Assembly: GCA_020633195.1 (NCBI GenBank)
Contig: JACKEC010000016.1
Coordinates: 682,001 to 746,000 of the forward strand
Source of the DNA: Sandaracinaceae bacterium
Lineage (GTDB): Bacteria; Myxococcota_A; Polyangia; Polyangiales; Sandaracinaceae
Direction: 5' to 3'
Length of the DNA stretch: 64,000 nt
A program made the position numbers and the translations under genes. Under the pieces are notes generated by a model. The model was not told the DNA's origin and searched no databases. It saw only the letters and a list, made by a program, of their open reading frames with translations. Positions 38,417-47,221 of this stretch are shown piece by piece. How positions within the stretch are numbered: the first letter of the stretch is position 1; every line of letters starts with the position of its first letter.

Positions 38417-39145
38417 GTGGGCGGGTATCGGGAGCAGAGCCAGGGCAACTGCCCGGCGTGCAAGGCCGAGGTGGGCGCGAGCGCAGTGGAGGTCCGCGGC
38501 TCGGAGGCCGAGGTGCGCTGCCCGAGCTGCGACTTCACCTGGACGATCGACGCGCCGGACGCCGAGGTCGCAGTCACCGAGGCGGCGGCGCGGGAGGCCG
38601 AAGCGGTCGAGGAGGACACCCCACCGCCCGGCGTCGAGGTCACCGAGGTGGGCGGCACGCTCGTCCTGCGACGTCGCTGGATGACCGTCACCACCATCGT
38701 CCTCGGCCCAGCGGCGCTGATCGGCCTCGGCGTCGTCGCCTGGGCGCTCCGCCTGGTCTCGACATCGAACGCCGCGATCTCCGCCGTGCTGCTCGCGGCG
38801 ATGGTCCTGCTCGCCTTCGCCGCCTACGTCTCGCTCACCGGCTTCACCAACCGGACCCACATCGTCGTCGACGGGACGGGGATCCAGGTCACGCACGGTC
38901 CGCTCCCCGCGTTCTGGGTGAAGCGCCACTTCGTCCCGCGCGAGGACATCGAGCAGCTCTCGGTCAAGACGCTCCGTGTCTACCGCTCCCGAGCCGGAGC
39001 GGGCACGACGTCGACGCGACATCGCCTCGCGGTCAGCCTGCGCGACGGATCCGAGGTGGCGCTGCTGACGAACCTGGAGCTGGCCGCGCAGGGGCTCTTC
39101 ATCGAGCGGCGGATCGAAGCGCACCTCGGCATCGAGGACGCCTGA
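38417..39145 (+). CDS. Zinc-ribbon membrane protein with PH-like C-terminal domain
   Basis: A 242-residue protein starting at a GTG. CPAC (12-15) and CPSC (35-38) form a zinc ribbon of the type that opens many myxobacterial membrane proteins. Two hydrophobic helices follow (about 92-114, TTIVLGPAALIGLGVVAWAL; about 120-140, AVLLAAMVLLAFAAYVSL). The C-terminal part (FTNRTHIVVDGTGIQVTHGP then FVPREDIEQLSVKTL) resembles the bacterial PH-like domain found after paired membrane helices. No enzyme motif. Together with the next gene, which also starts with a CxxC pair, it forms a likely two-gene unit (12-bp gap). Confidence 0.88.
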   Translation: MGGYREQSQGNCPACKAEVGASAVEVRGSEAEVRCPSCDFTWTIDAPDAEVAVTEAAAREAEAVEEDTPPPGVEVTEVGGTLVLRRRWMTVTTIVLGPAALIGLGVVAWALRLVSTSNAAISAVLLAAMVLLAFAAYVSLTGFTNRTHIVVDGTGIQVTHGPLPAFWVKRHFVPREDIEQLSVKTLRVYRSRAGAGTTSTRHRLAVSLRDGSEVALLTNLELAAQGLFIERRIEAHLGIEDA

Positions 39146-39157
39146 TAGCCTGTGTCC

Positions 39158-39451
39158 ATGACTCAGGGGGCATGCGCGCGCTGCGGCGCGCCGATCGATC
39201 CAACCACCGCGGCGTACAGCGGCGACGGCCTGGTGTGCGACCCCTGCTCTCTCGCGGACCAGCAGGCCGACGAGGAGCAGATGCGGGCCGCCGTCGAGAA
39301 CCGCGATGGGCTCGGGCTCGGCGGTCCGGCGTTGTCGTTCACGCAGCGGCGCACCGAGACGCGTCACGCGGACGGAACGGTCACCGTCGACGAGAGCGCG
39401 GAGCTCGACGGGTGGGCGATGCGCTTCTTCCGAGCCGTCTTCAAGAAGTAG
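39158..39451 (+). CDS. Small zinc-finger-like protein
   Basis: A 97-residue protein with two CxxC pairs near the N-terminus (CARC at 6-9 and CDPC about 20 residues on), which fit a treble-clef or LIM-like zinc site. The rest is short and soluble, ending in MRFFRAVFKK. The ATG at 39158 is preferred to a GTG two codons upstream. It lies 12 bp after the zinc-ribbon membrane protein in the same direction. Role unknown. Confidence 0.82.
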   Translation: MTQGACARCGAPIDPTTAAYSGDGLVCDPCSLADQQADEEQMRAAVENRDGLGLGGPALSFTQRRTETRHADGTVTVDESAELDGWAMRFFRAVFKK

Positions 39452-39478
39452 CGCCGCTCCACGGGGCCGCCGCGCAGA

Positions 39479-39505
39479 GGCCAGCCCGTCTGCGATGGGC
39501 TGGCC
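39479..39505. repeat. Palindrome 1 of a pair (GGCCAGCCC...GGGCTGGCC)
   Basis: Perfect 9-bp stem GGCCAGCCC/GGGCTGGCC with a 9-nt loop (GTCTGCGAT). It lies between two convergent genes and may terminate both. Compare the element at 39539-39565, and 16599-16631. Confidence 0.75.
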
Positions 39506-39538
39506 CGTGCTCCCTGCGTGGGGGCGAGGTGATGGGGC

Positions 39539-39565
39539 GGCCAGCCCGTCTGCGAGGGGCTGGCC
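39539..39565. repeat. Palindrome 2 of a pair, exactly 60 bp from the first
   Basis: The same 9-bp stem and almost the same loop (GTCTGCGAG) as palindrome 1, starting exactly 60 bp later. It lies 12 bp from the stop of the M23 peptidase gene. Confidence 0.75.
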
Positions 39566-39576
39566 TCCATGCGCGC

Positions 39577-41454
39577 TCAGCGGGGCGTGACGACCATCGC
39601 GTAGGTCGATCCATCGCTGCTCGAGTGGAGCAGCCGACGGCCGAGGGCTTCCTGCTCGCGCGCGGTCTCCTCGAAGACGTCCGCGGAGGGCAGGTCGAGG
39701 ATGGGCCACGAGGTCTGGCCCCCTTCGCGGCGCCACAGGCCGGCGTAGCGCAGCCCGGATCCGAGGTGCTGGTACGCGTAGAGCCGCGTCAGGGTCAGGC
39801 CGCGCGGCGCGTAGGCGGACTGGTAGTACTGGACGTCGCTCGCGCGCAGGCCATAGCGGTAGGCGTAGCCGCCGCCGGTTCCGTGGTCCCACGTGGCCGT
39901 GAACCAGAGCTGTCCGCCCGCGACGTACGGCTCGGCGTCGACGAGCTGGGCGGTCGCGTAGAGGTCGCGGAACGCGGTGTTGAACGCTCCGCTCGACAGC
40001 TGCGGCTCGGCTCGGACGCCGCCGCCGCGCTCGAAGAGGCCGCTGTAGCGGGCACCCGCGGTGGTGTCGGTGCCCGAGACCATGCGCGGGAAGTAGCCGC
40101 TGGCGATCAGGCTGGCGGCGGTGCCCTGGTACGACGAGAGGGTGCGCGCGTGCCGCACGGGCCCCGCGCCGAGCGGCTGGAACGAGCCGGTCGCCCGCCA
40201 GGCTCCGGACTCGGCGTAGCTCGAGAGCACCTGGGCGTAGTAGCCGCGCTGCGCGAAGTAGCCGAAGGCCTCGTTGTAGGTGCTCGCGTCCACGTCCGCG
40301 AAGTTGTGGGGGATGGGGGCCATCTGCGTCTCGTGCTGCCGCCAGCGCGAGGGGTCTCCGCCCTCCTCGCCGCAGGGGCCGTAGCCGCCGTAGGGGTCGA
40401 AGAGGACCCACTCGGTCGTGGGGGCGGCGCGCGTGCAGTGGGGGTAGCCGTCGTCGAGGCAGCGGCGGAACGAGGTCTCGATCGCCGCCTGGAAGTGGAC
40501 GTGGGTGTGCTGCTGACCCTCGTCGCCGCCCGTCGATCCGGCCCAACCGAGCGGCTGCCCGGCCGCGACGCGGTCGCCGATCTGGACTCGGAGCGTGTCC
40601 TCGTTGCTGCCCCAGGTCTCGTCGAGCCACGCGAGGTCGCTCGCCGACGGTGAGGCGCTCGCGAGGATGGCCTGCGCGCGCTGCGCGTCGCCGATCTCCT
40701 CGTACCAACCGTTGGCTCGCTGGGCGATCCTCGGGCGCTCGGCCACGATCAGCGTCGCGAGCGTCTGGGCGATGTCGTGGTCACGACCGTCGCGCAGGCC
40801 GTGGTACATGGTGCGGATCCGGCGCCCCTCCAGGGGTCCGCTCGTGGGCTGGTGCTCGATCACGACCACGTTCCCCGGGCCCGCCGCCCAGCCGACCCAG
40901 ATCACGCGACCCGGCGCGGCGGCGCGGACGAGGAAGTCCTCCTCGTACTGGTCCTCGTAGTCGATGCCCCCGTGGAAGGGGCCCCACTCGATGCTCTCGG
41001 CGAACGGGTTGCGCAGCCACACCTCGTCGTCGACGAAGGGCTCCTGCAGGGGGATCTCGAGCCCGAAGGAGGCGAGCCACCCATCGAGGTCGACCACGCC
41101 CTCCTCCGACGGAGGGTAGTAGCGGGTCTCGGTGCGTCCGCCGTCGCGCTGAAAGCCCACCGTGGCGCCCGGCGGCGTGGTGTAGAGGCAGTCGCGGCCG
41201 GAGCAGACGAGGCTCGAGAGGTCGGGGTCGGCGAGGGCGCCGGTGCCGTCGCGGTTCGCGTAGGCCCGGACGTAGTACGTCTCCGGCCAGTCGTAGCTGC
41301 CGAACACGGCGTAGCTCGCGGTGCAGGAGGAGGTGTCGAGGGACGTGAGGACCAGCGGGCCCTCGGCGGCGGTGGTGGGATCGTCCACCTCGGCGGCGCA
41401 GGCCGACGAGAGCGCGGACGCGAGGAGCGCGAGGAGGAGGTGGCGTCGAGTCAT
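39577..41454 (-). CDS. M23-family peptidase lipoprotein with C-terminal tandem repeats
   Basis: A 625-residue secreted protein with signal LLLALLASALSSAC (Cys 19). The LytM/M23 metallopeptidase domain shows the zinc ligands H161 and D165 in HGGIDYE and the HTHVHF block (H318, H320). M23 enzymes cleave peptidoglycan cross-links. An insert of about 90 residues separates the motifs. From residue of about 370 to the end come repeats of 45-50 residues with tyrosine- and glycine-rich turns (FGYFAQRGYYAQVLSSYAES, SGYFPRMVSGTDTTAGARYSGL, LRASDVQYYQSAYAPRGL), resembling the bacterial tandem repeat domain 1 of polyglycine hydrolases. The fusion suggests a surface hydrolase, possibly predatory; that role is inferred. 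Confidence 0.9.
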   Translation of the reverse strand: MTRRHLLLALLASALSSACAAEVDDPTTAAEGPLVLTSLDTSSCTASYAVFGSYDWPETYYVRAYANRDGTGALADPDLSSLVCSGRDCLYTTPPGATVGFQRDGGRTETRYYPPSEEGVVDLDGWLASFGLEIPLQEPFVDDEVWLRNPFAESIEWGPFHGGIDYEDQYEEDFLVRAAAPGRVIWVGWAAGPGNVVVIEHQPTSGPLEGRRIRTMYHGLRDGRDHDIAQTLATLIVAERPRIAQRANGWYEEIGDAQRAQAILASASPSASDLAWLDETWGSNEDTLRVQIGDRVAAGQPLGWAGSTGGDEGQQHTHVHFQAAIETSFRRCLDDGYPHCTRAAPTTEWVLFDPYGGYGPCGEEGGDPSRWRQHETQMAPIPHNFADVDASTYNEAFGYFAQRGYYAQVLSSYAESGAWRATGSFQPLGAGPVRHARTLSSYQGTAASLIASGYFPRMVSGTDTTAGARYSGLFERGGGVRAEPQLSSGAFNTAFRDLYATAQLVDAEPYVAGGQLWFTATWDHGTGGGYAYRYGLRASDVQYYQSAYAPRGLTLTRLYAYQHLGSGLRYAGLWRREGGQTSWPILDLPSADVFEETAREQEALGRRLLHSSSDGSTYAMVVTPR

Positions 41455-41575
41455 GACGTCGAGCTAGCAGGGGCCGTCGTTGCCTTCTGTTGCGGTTCGT
41501 TGCAGGTGGGTCGCGGTGGGGAGGTCTCCCCGCGAACCGGCGCCGCGGCGAGGATTCGGGGGTAGCCTTCGCTTC

Positions 41576-42568
41576 GTGGGGACACCCTCGCTGCGGCTCG
41601 ACGCTCCCGCGCGCGCGCTCGACCTCGCGCTCGACCTCGCGATCGAGGCCACGCGGGCCTTCATCGAGCGGCCGACCCCCGCGCGAGCCCGCGACGTCGA
41701 ACGGCGCGCACGGGCGCTCGGCTGGGGGGCGCGGGACGTGCTCGTCGCGCGGTGGTGCGAGGCGCCGCTCCCGTCGTCTTCGATCGTCGGGGTCGGGGAC
41801 GCGGCCTTCGCGCTGGCCTCCACGGCCCTGCACATCGCGCGGCCGCATGCCGCGCTGACGCTGCTCGAGCGCAGCGAGGGCCCGTCGCGGCTGGCGCTCT
41901 GGTTCAACCGGGGCGTCGCGCGGTGGCGGCTCGGGGAGCTCGAGGAGGCGCGGCGCTGTATGGACGAGGCGCGGCGATCGCTGCCCGCCTCGACGACGAC
42001 GCGGGCGCGCGCCGTGGCGGAGGCTCGCGAGGCGCTCGACCAGCACGCGCGGGCCTGCGCGCGGCGACTCGGGGTGGAGCGGGTCCAGGGTCCGCGCCTC
42101 GCGCTGCAGCTCCTCGACCCGGTGCACGCCGCGCCGCTGCGCGCGCATCAGGCCGACCCGTCGGTCGCTCGGCGCGCGAACATGACGCGCCTCGCCGCGC
42201 TGCTCGACGCCCAACGCTTCGTCGAGCGGCAGCTCGCGCGCCCCAGGCGGCTCCCGCTCGCGGTCCTTCACCACCGGTGGGGCGCCATCGGCTTCGCCAG
42301 CCTCCAGCGCGTCGACCCCGAGCGGGCCTCCGTGAGCTACTGGCTGGGCGCGGAGACGCATGGGCAGGGGTTGGGGACGGAGCTCGTCGGGCTCCTGTCG
42401 AGCTTGGCCGAGGGGCAGGGGATCCGGGAGCTGCAGGCCAGCGTGCTCGAGTCCAACGTCGCCTCCGAGCGAATCCTGAGCAAGCATGGCTTCTTGCGGG
42501 GGGACGGCGGGGCGAGCGGGCCCTCGATCGAGCTCCGTCGTCGCCTGCGAGGTCCGGATCCGACCTGA
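41576..42568 (+). CDS. TPR-like plus GNAT acetyltransferase fusion
   Basis: About 330 residues from the GTG at 41576. The N-terminal half is helical with a TPR-like hairpin (LWFNRGVARWRLGELEEARRCMDEARRSL). The C-terminal half (about 180-325) is a GNAT domain of the RimJ/RimL type: IGFASLQRVDPERASVSYWL, then the acetyl-CoA loop GAETHGQGLGTELVGLL, and SVLESNVASERILSKHGFLR with the typical Asn that precedes the final strand. The substrate cannot be read from sequence. A longer frame upstream lacks coding-like composition. It stands between the M23 gene (divergent) and the YbjQ gene (33 bp downstream, same direction). Confidence 0.85.
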   Translation: MGTPSLRLDAPARALDLALDLAIEATRAFIERPTPARARDVERRARALGWGARDVLVARWCEAPLPSSSIVGVGDAAFALASTALHIARPHAALTLLERSEGPSRLALWFNRGVARWRLGELEEARRCMDEARRSLPASTTTRARAVAEAREALDQHARACARRLGVERVQGPRLALQLLDPVHAAPLRAHQADPSVARRANMTRLAALLDAQRFVERQLARPRRLPLAVLHHRWGAIGFASLQRVDPERASVSYWLGAETHGQGLGTELVGLLSSLAEGQGIRELQASVLESNVASERILSKHGFLRGDGGASGPSIELRRRLRGPDPT

Positions 42569-42601
42569 CCCCGATGGCCGAGGTCCGTGTAGCCTGCGCC
42601 C

Positions 42602-43858
42602 ATGCACATCTCGGCGATGAGTGGGAACGAGATCTACTGCCTGGCGCAGAAGGGGCTGACGCCGGGCGAGATCGTGGTCGGCAACTCGGTCGTCTCGCTC
42701 GGCGTGGCGGGCGGGCTCGGGGCCGCGGGGCGGACCTTCGCGGGCGGCGAGATCACGCAGATCACCTCGCTCATCAGCGACGGGCGCCACGCGGCGATCC
42801 AGCGGATGGAGGACGAGGCCCGGCGCGACGGCGCGATCGGGGTGACCGGGGTGCGCAGCAAGCTCGGGCGGCTCGCGGGCTTCACCGAGTTCCTCGCCCA
42901 GGGCACGGGCGTGGTCGCGCAGCAGCCGAGCGGCAACTTCTTCAGCACCGCCGCGAGCGGGATCGGCCTCTACTGTCAGCTCGACGCCGGCTACCAGCCC
43001 GTGCGCTTCGCGATGGGCAACATCGCTTACGCGCTCGGGGTCGGCCGCGGCGTGATGGGGAGCTTCCGGACGCTCGCGCGCGGCGAGGTGTCCGAGTACT
43101 CGTCGATGTACAACGAGATCCGCCACACCGCGCTCGCGCGGCTACGGCAGGAGGCGGCGGCGGCCGGCGCGAACTCGGTCGTCGACGTGCGCATCGAGAT
43201 GCTCCCGTACGGCCCGGGCACGGTCGAGCTGCTGCTCACGGGGACCGCGAGCCACCACCCCGCGATCAGCCAGGGCCCCGTGCAGCCGCAGCAGGTGATC
43301 ACGAGCGAGCTCACCGGCGAGGAGCTCTGGAACCTCGCAAGCCTCGGCTACGCCCCGCTCCAGATCGTGATGGCCACCAGCGTCTACTCGCTCGGCGTCG
43401 CCGCGGGGATCGGCGCGATGTTCCAGGGCCTCCGCCGCACCGAGCTGCCCGAGGTGACCCAGCTCATCTACCAGGCGCGCGAGAACTGCCTCGAGCTCGT
43501 CCGCCGCGAGGCGCAGTCCCTCGGCGCCGAGCGGGTCCTCTCCACGCGCCTGCAGATCCGCGAGATCGGCCAAGGGCTCGTCGAGATCGTGGCGTTCGGC
43601 ACCGCGGTGCGGCGCGCGCTGCCCGGGATGGACACGCAGTCCAAGCAGCTCATCCCGCAGGCGCTGATCCTCGACCGCGGGAGCCTGGACGCGGAGGAGA
43701 ACATCCAGGGCCTGTCCCCCGCGGCTGCGCCGATGGACGTCGCCCGCCGCGGCCTGCAGGGCGGCGGTCAGCAGCTGATCGGCTGCGCGATCATGATCGT
43801 CGTCTTCGGCTTCATGATCTGCATGGGCCTGTTCACGGCCCTGGTGCAGGGTCACTAG
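42602..43858 (+). CDS. Triple YbjQ (DUF74)-domain protein with C-terminal membrane anchor
   Basis: A 418-residue protein made of three tandem YbjQ/DUF74 heavy-metal-binding-like domains, each opening with a (V/I)VxxNSVxSLGVAxGxG-type block: IVVGNSVVSLGVAGGLGAAG, VRFAMGNIAYALGVGRG and LQIVMATSVYSLGVAAGIG. Each is followed by a helix with a conserved Arg/Asp-rich end (YNEIRHTALARLRQEA). A single hydrophobic helix ends the chain (LIGCAIMIVVFGFMICMGLF). YbjQ proteins are usually single-domain pentamers of unknown role, so three copies in one chain on a membrane anchor are uncommon. The start is at the ATG at 42602. Confidence 0.9.
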   Translation: MHISAMSGNEIYCLAQKGLTPGEIVVGNSVVSLGVAGGLGAAGRTFAGGEITQITSLISDGRHAAIQRMEDEARRDGAIGVTGVRSKLGRLAGFTEFLAQGTGVVAQQPSGNFFSTAASGIGLYCQLDAGYQPVRFAMGNIAYALGVGRGVMGSFRTLARGEVSEYSSMYNEIRHTALARLRQEAAAAGANSVVDVRIEMLPYGPGTVELLLTGTASHHPAISQGPVQPQQVITSELTGEELWNLASLGYAPLQIVMATSVYSLGVAAGIGAMFQGLRRTELPEVTQLIYQARENCLELVRREAQSLGAERVLSTRLQIREIGQGLVEIVAFGTAVRRALPGMDTQSKQLIPQALILDRGSLDAEENIQGLSPAAAPMDVARRGLQGGGQQLIGCAIMIVVFGFMICMGLFTALVQGH

Positions 43859-44331
43859 ATCGAGCGATAGACCTGCACCACGTAGGCGCCCGCGCCTTCG
43901 ACCATGCGGATCTGGATCCTGTACGTGCCCGACTCGGACGGGCAGATGGGTCGCATCTGCCCGATGTACGGATCGGGGTCGCGGGTCGTGTCGCGCTGCA
44001 GCAGCACGTCGTTGGGGTCGTAGATCCGCAAGTCGAGATCCTCGACCCCCTCGCCGCCGGCGCCGAGGATCTTGTAGCACCAGCCCGGGTGCAGGACGTG
44101 GCTGACGTCGCGCACGTCGCCGCGGGCGGCCTCGCCCCGGGTGGAGGCCTCGTCGAGGATCATGTACGGGGCGCGCTCCCGGCCGAGCTCGCGGAGCCGC
44201 GCCTCGAGCGCGTCCGCGGGCTCCGGGACGGGCGGCGCGCCCTCGATGACGTCGTCGTCGCGCGACGGAGCGGCCGCGTCGCACCCGAACAAGGCGAGCG
44301 CGACCAGTCCGACGGCGACGGTGCTCTTCAA
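43855..44331 (-). CDS. Lipoprotein with PPC-like beta domain
   Basis: About 158 residues. The start is probably the TTG at 44331, which overlaps the stop of the RCC1 gene (TTGA), giving LKSTVAVGLVALALFGC with the lipobox Cys at 17. The body ends in a beta-sandwich like the bacterial pre-peptidase C-terminal type (LDLRIYDPNDVLLQRDTTRD, CPSESGTYRIQIRMVEGAG). Its last codons overlap the end of the YbjQ gene on the other strand (4 bp). It is coupled to the RCC1 lipoprotein and probably works with it outside the cell. Confidence 0.82.
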   Translation of the reverse strand: MKSTVAVGLVALALFGCDAAAPSRDDDVIEGAPPVPEPADALEARLRELGRERAPYMILDEASTRGEAARGDVRDVSHVLHPGWCYKILGAGGEGVEDLDLRIYDPNDVLLQRDTTRDPDPYIGQMRPICPSESGTYRIQIRMVEGAGAYVVQVYRSI

Positions 44332-45788
44332 GGAGCGGTGTCCAGGACCATCACGGGCGTGAAGCGCGTGTCGCGGGTGCCGTCGCCGAGCTGACGGTTG
44401 TCGTTGAGACCCCAGCACCACACGCTGCCGTTCGCGCGGATCGCGCAGGCGTGCACCGAGTTGGCGGCGATGAAGGTCGCGTCGTCGATGGTCGCCACGG
44501 TGACCGGCGCCACCGAGCAGTCGCCGTTGCTGTCACCCGAGGTGCAGTTGGTCCCGTGGTCCATCACGCCGTCGCCGAGCTGGCCGCGGTCGTTGAAGCC
44601 CCACGCGCTGATCGTCCCGTCGGCGTGGAGCGCGTACGAGGTCCGGCTGCCGCCCGCGACCTGGATGATGTCGGTGAGGCCCGGCACCGCGGCGGGGAGG
44701 TCGACGGCCTGGGTGGTGGCGGGGTCCGCCTGACCGGCCTGGCCGGTGCGGTTGTCGCCCCAGCACATGACCGGGCCCGGGGTGCCCGGCGCCGACACGA
44801 CGGCGCACACGTGGGCCGAGCCGACCGCGATGTCGGAGACCTGGCCGAGCGGCGTCGTCGTGCCGCCGACGGTGCGGACGTCCGGCGCGCAGTCGGGCAT
44901 GTCGGTCGCGCTGAGCATGCAGGTGCGCGTGGTCTCGTTGCCGTCGCCCATCTGGCTCGAGTTGTCGTAGCCCCAGCAGTAGACGTGGTCGGCCGTCCGC
45001 GCGCAGGTGAAGCTGCCCGGCGACACGGTGACCTGGAGCGCCCCGGTCAGCTCGACCGGCGGCGTGGCCATCGCGTCGAGGAGCACGGGCGCGTAGTCCA
45101 CGATCTGCTCGCTGATCATGCCGTTGCCGAGCTGGCCGACGACGTTGTCGCCGACGCAGAGCACGCGGCCGCCCGAGCCCTGGATCACGCAGGCGTGGCT
45201 GCCCGTCACCGACGCCGACACGATGTCGGTCAGGTCGTTGTCGAGCCTGGCCGTCTCACGCTCGCGCGCGACGCCGCCGGCGACCTCGGGGACGGTCTCG
45301 TTGCTCCAGCACCACATCGCCCCGCCGCGCAGCGCGCAGCTCGAGCTGAAGCCGTCGACCGCGAGCGAGGTCGCGTCGTCGATGATCGGGAAGCCGCCGC
45401 CGTTGTCGTAGCGGACGTTGACCGGCGTGCCTGCGCAGTCGCTGGGCGTCGAGCCGGGCATCGCGCACTCCTCGTGCCGGCTGCGGTTGTCGCCGAGCTG
45501 CGAGTCCTGGTTGTAGCCCCAGCAGAGGACCTCGCCGTTCTCGCGGCGGCCGCAGGAGTGGAGGATCCCGAGATCCAGCTCGACGAACTCGCACCCGGAG
45601 CCGGTGCAGCCCGACGGACCGGCGTCCGGCCGCGCGGCGTCGGTGCCGCCTGCGTCGACGCCCATCATCATCCCGGCGTCGACTCCGCCGGCGTCGTCAC
45701 CGCCTCCGGCGTCGGTTCCCATGTCTTCGCCGCAACCCATGAGCAGGGCTGCGAGCGCGGCGGCGGTGAAGAAAGCATCTCGGTTCAT
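44328..45788 (-). CDS. RCC1-repeat lipoprotein
   Basis: A 486-residue lipoprotein with signal FTAAALAALLMGC (Cys 19) and a DAG-rich linker (about 20-60). About seven RCC1 blades follow, each with a Cys-x-Trp-Gly pattern such as VLCWGYNQDSQLGDN, VYCWGYDNSSQMGDGN, VMCWGDNRTGQAGQ and VWCWGLNDNRQLGDG. RCC1 propellers act as binding platforms; in myxobacteria many are secreted. It is the first of two coupled genes, ahead of a small PPC-like lipoprotein. Ligand unknown. Confidence 0.92.
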   Translation of the reverse strand: MNRDAFFTAAALAALLMGCGEDMGTDAGGGDDAGGVDAGMMMGVDAGGTDAARPDAGPSGCTGSGCEFVELDLGILHSCGRRENGEVLCWGYNQDSQLGDNRSRHEECAMPGSTPSDCAGTPVNVRYDNGGGFPIIDDATSLAVDGFSSSCALRGGAMWCWSNETVPEVAGGVARERETARLDNDLTDIVSASVTGSHACVIQGSGGRVLCVGDNVVGQLGNGMISEQIVDYAPVLLDAMATPPVELTGALQVTVSPGSFTCARTADHVYCWGYDNSSQMGDGNETTRTCMLSATDMPDCAPDVRTVGGTTTPLGQVSDIAVGSAHVCAVVSAPGTPGPVMCWGDNRTGQAGQADPATTQAVDLPAAVPGLTDIIQVAGGSRTSYALHADGTISAWGFNDRGQLGDGVMDHGTNCTSGDSNGDCSVAPVTVATIDDATFIAANSVHACAIRANGSVWCWGLNDNRQLGDGTRDTRFTPVMVLDTAP

Positions 45789-45817
45789 CGGGGTCCCCTC
45801 TTGCGTGGCCGGGAACC

Positions 45818-47170
45818 CTAGTCGAGGCCGTGAGGACCTTCAACACGCGGTGAGAGGACCACCAGAGCCTCCCCCGCGCGGGCCTCGCCGCCCTCCGAGA
45901 AGGTGTCGACCGAGACCAGCCAGGTCCCGGGCTCGAGCGTCGCCTCGATCTCGCGGTCGGCCCGCTCCACGCAGGCCGCGCCGGTCGCCTCGCCGCGCAG
46001 CAGGTGCACGTCGACGTCCACGTCCTCGCGCCCGACCGCGAGGAGCCGCACCGCGAGGGGGCGATCGACGACGAGGCGGTAGACGATCTCGCGGCCCGAC
46101 TCGTCGGCGTCGCCGCAGGCGTAGCGATCGATCGAGCGGCTGCCGCCGGTGCGGGTGTCGACCAGCTCGGCGAAGGGTAGGGCGCGGACCTCGCGCGGCG
46201 ACGCGGCCGTTCCGTCCCCCTCGACCGGCGGATCCGGCGATCCGTCGGCGCCCTCGAGCGCCGCGCGCCGGGTCGCGTCGAGCCCCCGCAGCGCCAGCAG
46301 GTTGCGCGCGTTGTGGCCGTACTGGAGACCCGCCTCGTCGAGGACGCAGGCGCGGCCGCGCCCGTCGACCGGGTAGATGTTCGGGTGCACCCCGTCCCCC
46401 GCGAGCCCCAGCCGCGGCAGCCTCATCATGAGCTGGTGGTAGTCGAGGTACGGCAGCCGACGGGCCCGCGCGATGGCCCAGCCGACCGTGTTGTACCGCT
46501 CGACCCAGCGCTCGGTCTCCGGGTCGTCCCGCCGGGGCGAGATCGCGCTCAGGATCGGGATCACCCCGTTGGCCTCGAGCCCCTCGACGATCCGGAGCAT
46601 GCGCTGCGCGTAGCGGTAGTCGTCGGCGCCCTCGACGTCGTTGCCGCCGTTCATCACGAACGCGAAGCGCGGGCGGATCGCGCGGACCTCCTGCAAGAGC
46701 GGGGAGGGATCCCCGTCGAGCACGTGGCGCGCGCTCCAGCCCTCGTGAGCTGCGCGGCTGACGCGCCGGTAGCTGTCCCGGCTCCCCGCGTGGCGGTTCC
46801 GGAAGTGGGCGAGGGTGGCCTCGAGCTCCTCGCGGCCGGCGAGGTCGACCTCGTCGGGGCTCGAGAAGCACTCGAGGAAGCCGCGGCTGACGGTGCTCGA
46901 GTCGCCGACCTTCATGAAGACGTCGTCCTGGCGGCGATCGCTGGTCGCCCGGATCGCCCGCAGGTGCTCGACGAGGGACGCGGTGAGCACCGACAGCTCG
47001 GGGATCGGCTCGATGCGGACGCCGGGCTCCGGTGGCGCCGGCTCGGGCTCGGGAGCCTGGGCCACCGGCGCCGCCAGCTCCGGCGCCACCTCGGGCATCG
47101 CGGGGCCGCCCTCCGAGCCGCAGCCGAGGGCCGCGACCGCGAGCACGCACGCTGTCCATCGCCGCGCCAT
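45818..47170 (-). CDS. SGNH-hydrolase lipoprotein with C-terminal beta domain
   Basis: A 450-residue protein from the ATG at 47170 with signal MARRWTACVLAVAALGC (Cys 17) and a Pro/Glu-rich linker. Residues of about 60-260 follow an SGNH/GDSL-like order: an early Ser in VGDSSTVSRGF that would be the nucleophile, MNGGNDVEG (the Asn block) and a late DGVHPNI block supplying Asp and His. The last 120 residues resemble a PPC beta-domain (YRLVVDRPLAVRLLAVGRED, TLEPGTWLVSVDTFSEGGEA). Such hydrolases act on esters of lipids or polysaccharides. Divergent from nth. Confidence 0.85.
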   Translation of the reverse strand: MARRWTACVLAVAALGCGSEGGPAMPEVAPELAAPVAQAPEPEPAPPEPGVRIEPIPELSVLTASLVEHLRAIRATSDRRQDDVFMKVGDSSTVSRGFLECFSSPDEVDLAGREELEATLAHFRNRHAGSRDSYRRVSRAAHEGWSARHVLDGDPSPLLQEVRAIRPRFAFVMNGGNDVEGADDYRYAQRMLRIVEGLEANGVIPILSAISPRRDDPETERWVERYNTVGWAIARARRLPYLDYHQLMMRLPRLGLAGDGVHPNIYPVDGRGRACVLDEAGLQYGHNARNLLALRGLDATRRAALEGADGSPDPPVEGDGTAASPREVRALPFAELVDTRTGGSRSIDRYACGDADESGREIVYRLVVDRPLAVRLLAVGREDVDVDVHLLRGEATGAACVERADREIEATLEPGTWLVSVDTFSEGGEARAGEALVVLSPRVEGPHGLD

Positions 47171-47221
47171 CGCCGGACCGACGGGTAGCATCCGCGGCGG
47201 GCCGGGGCATACCCTCCGCCG

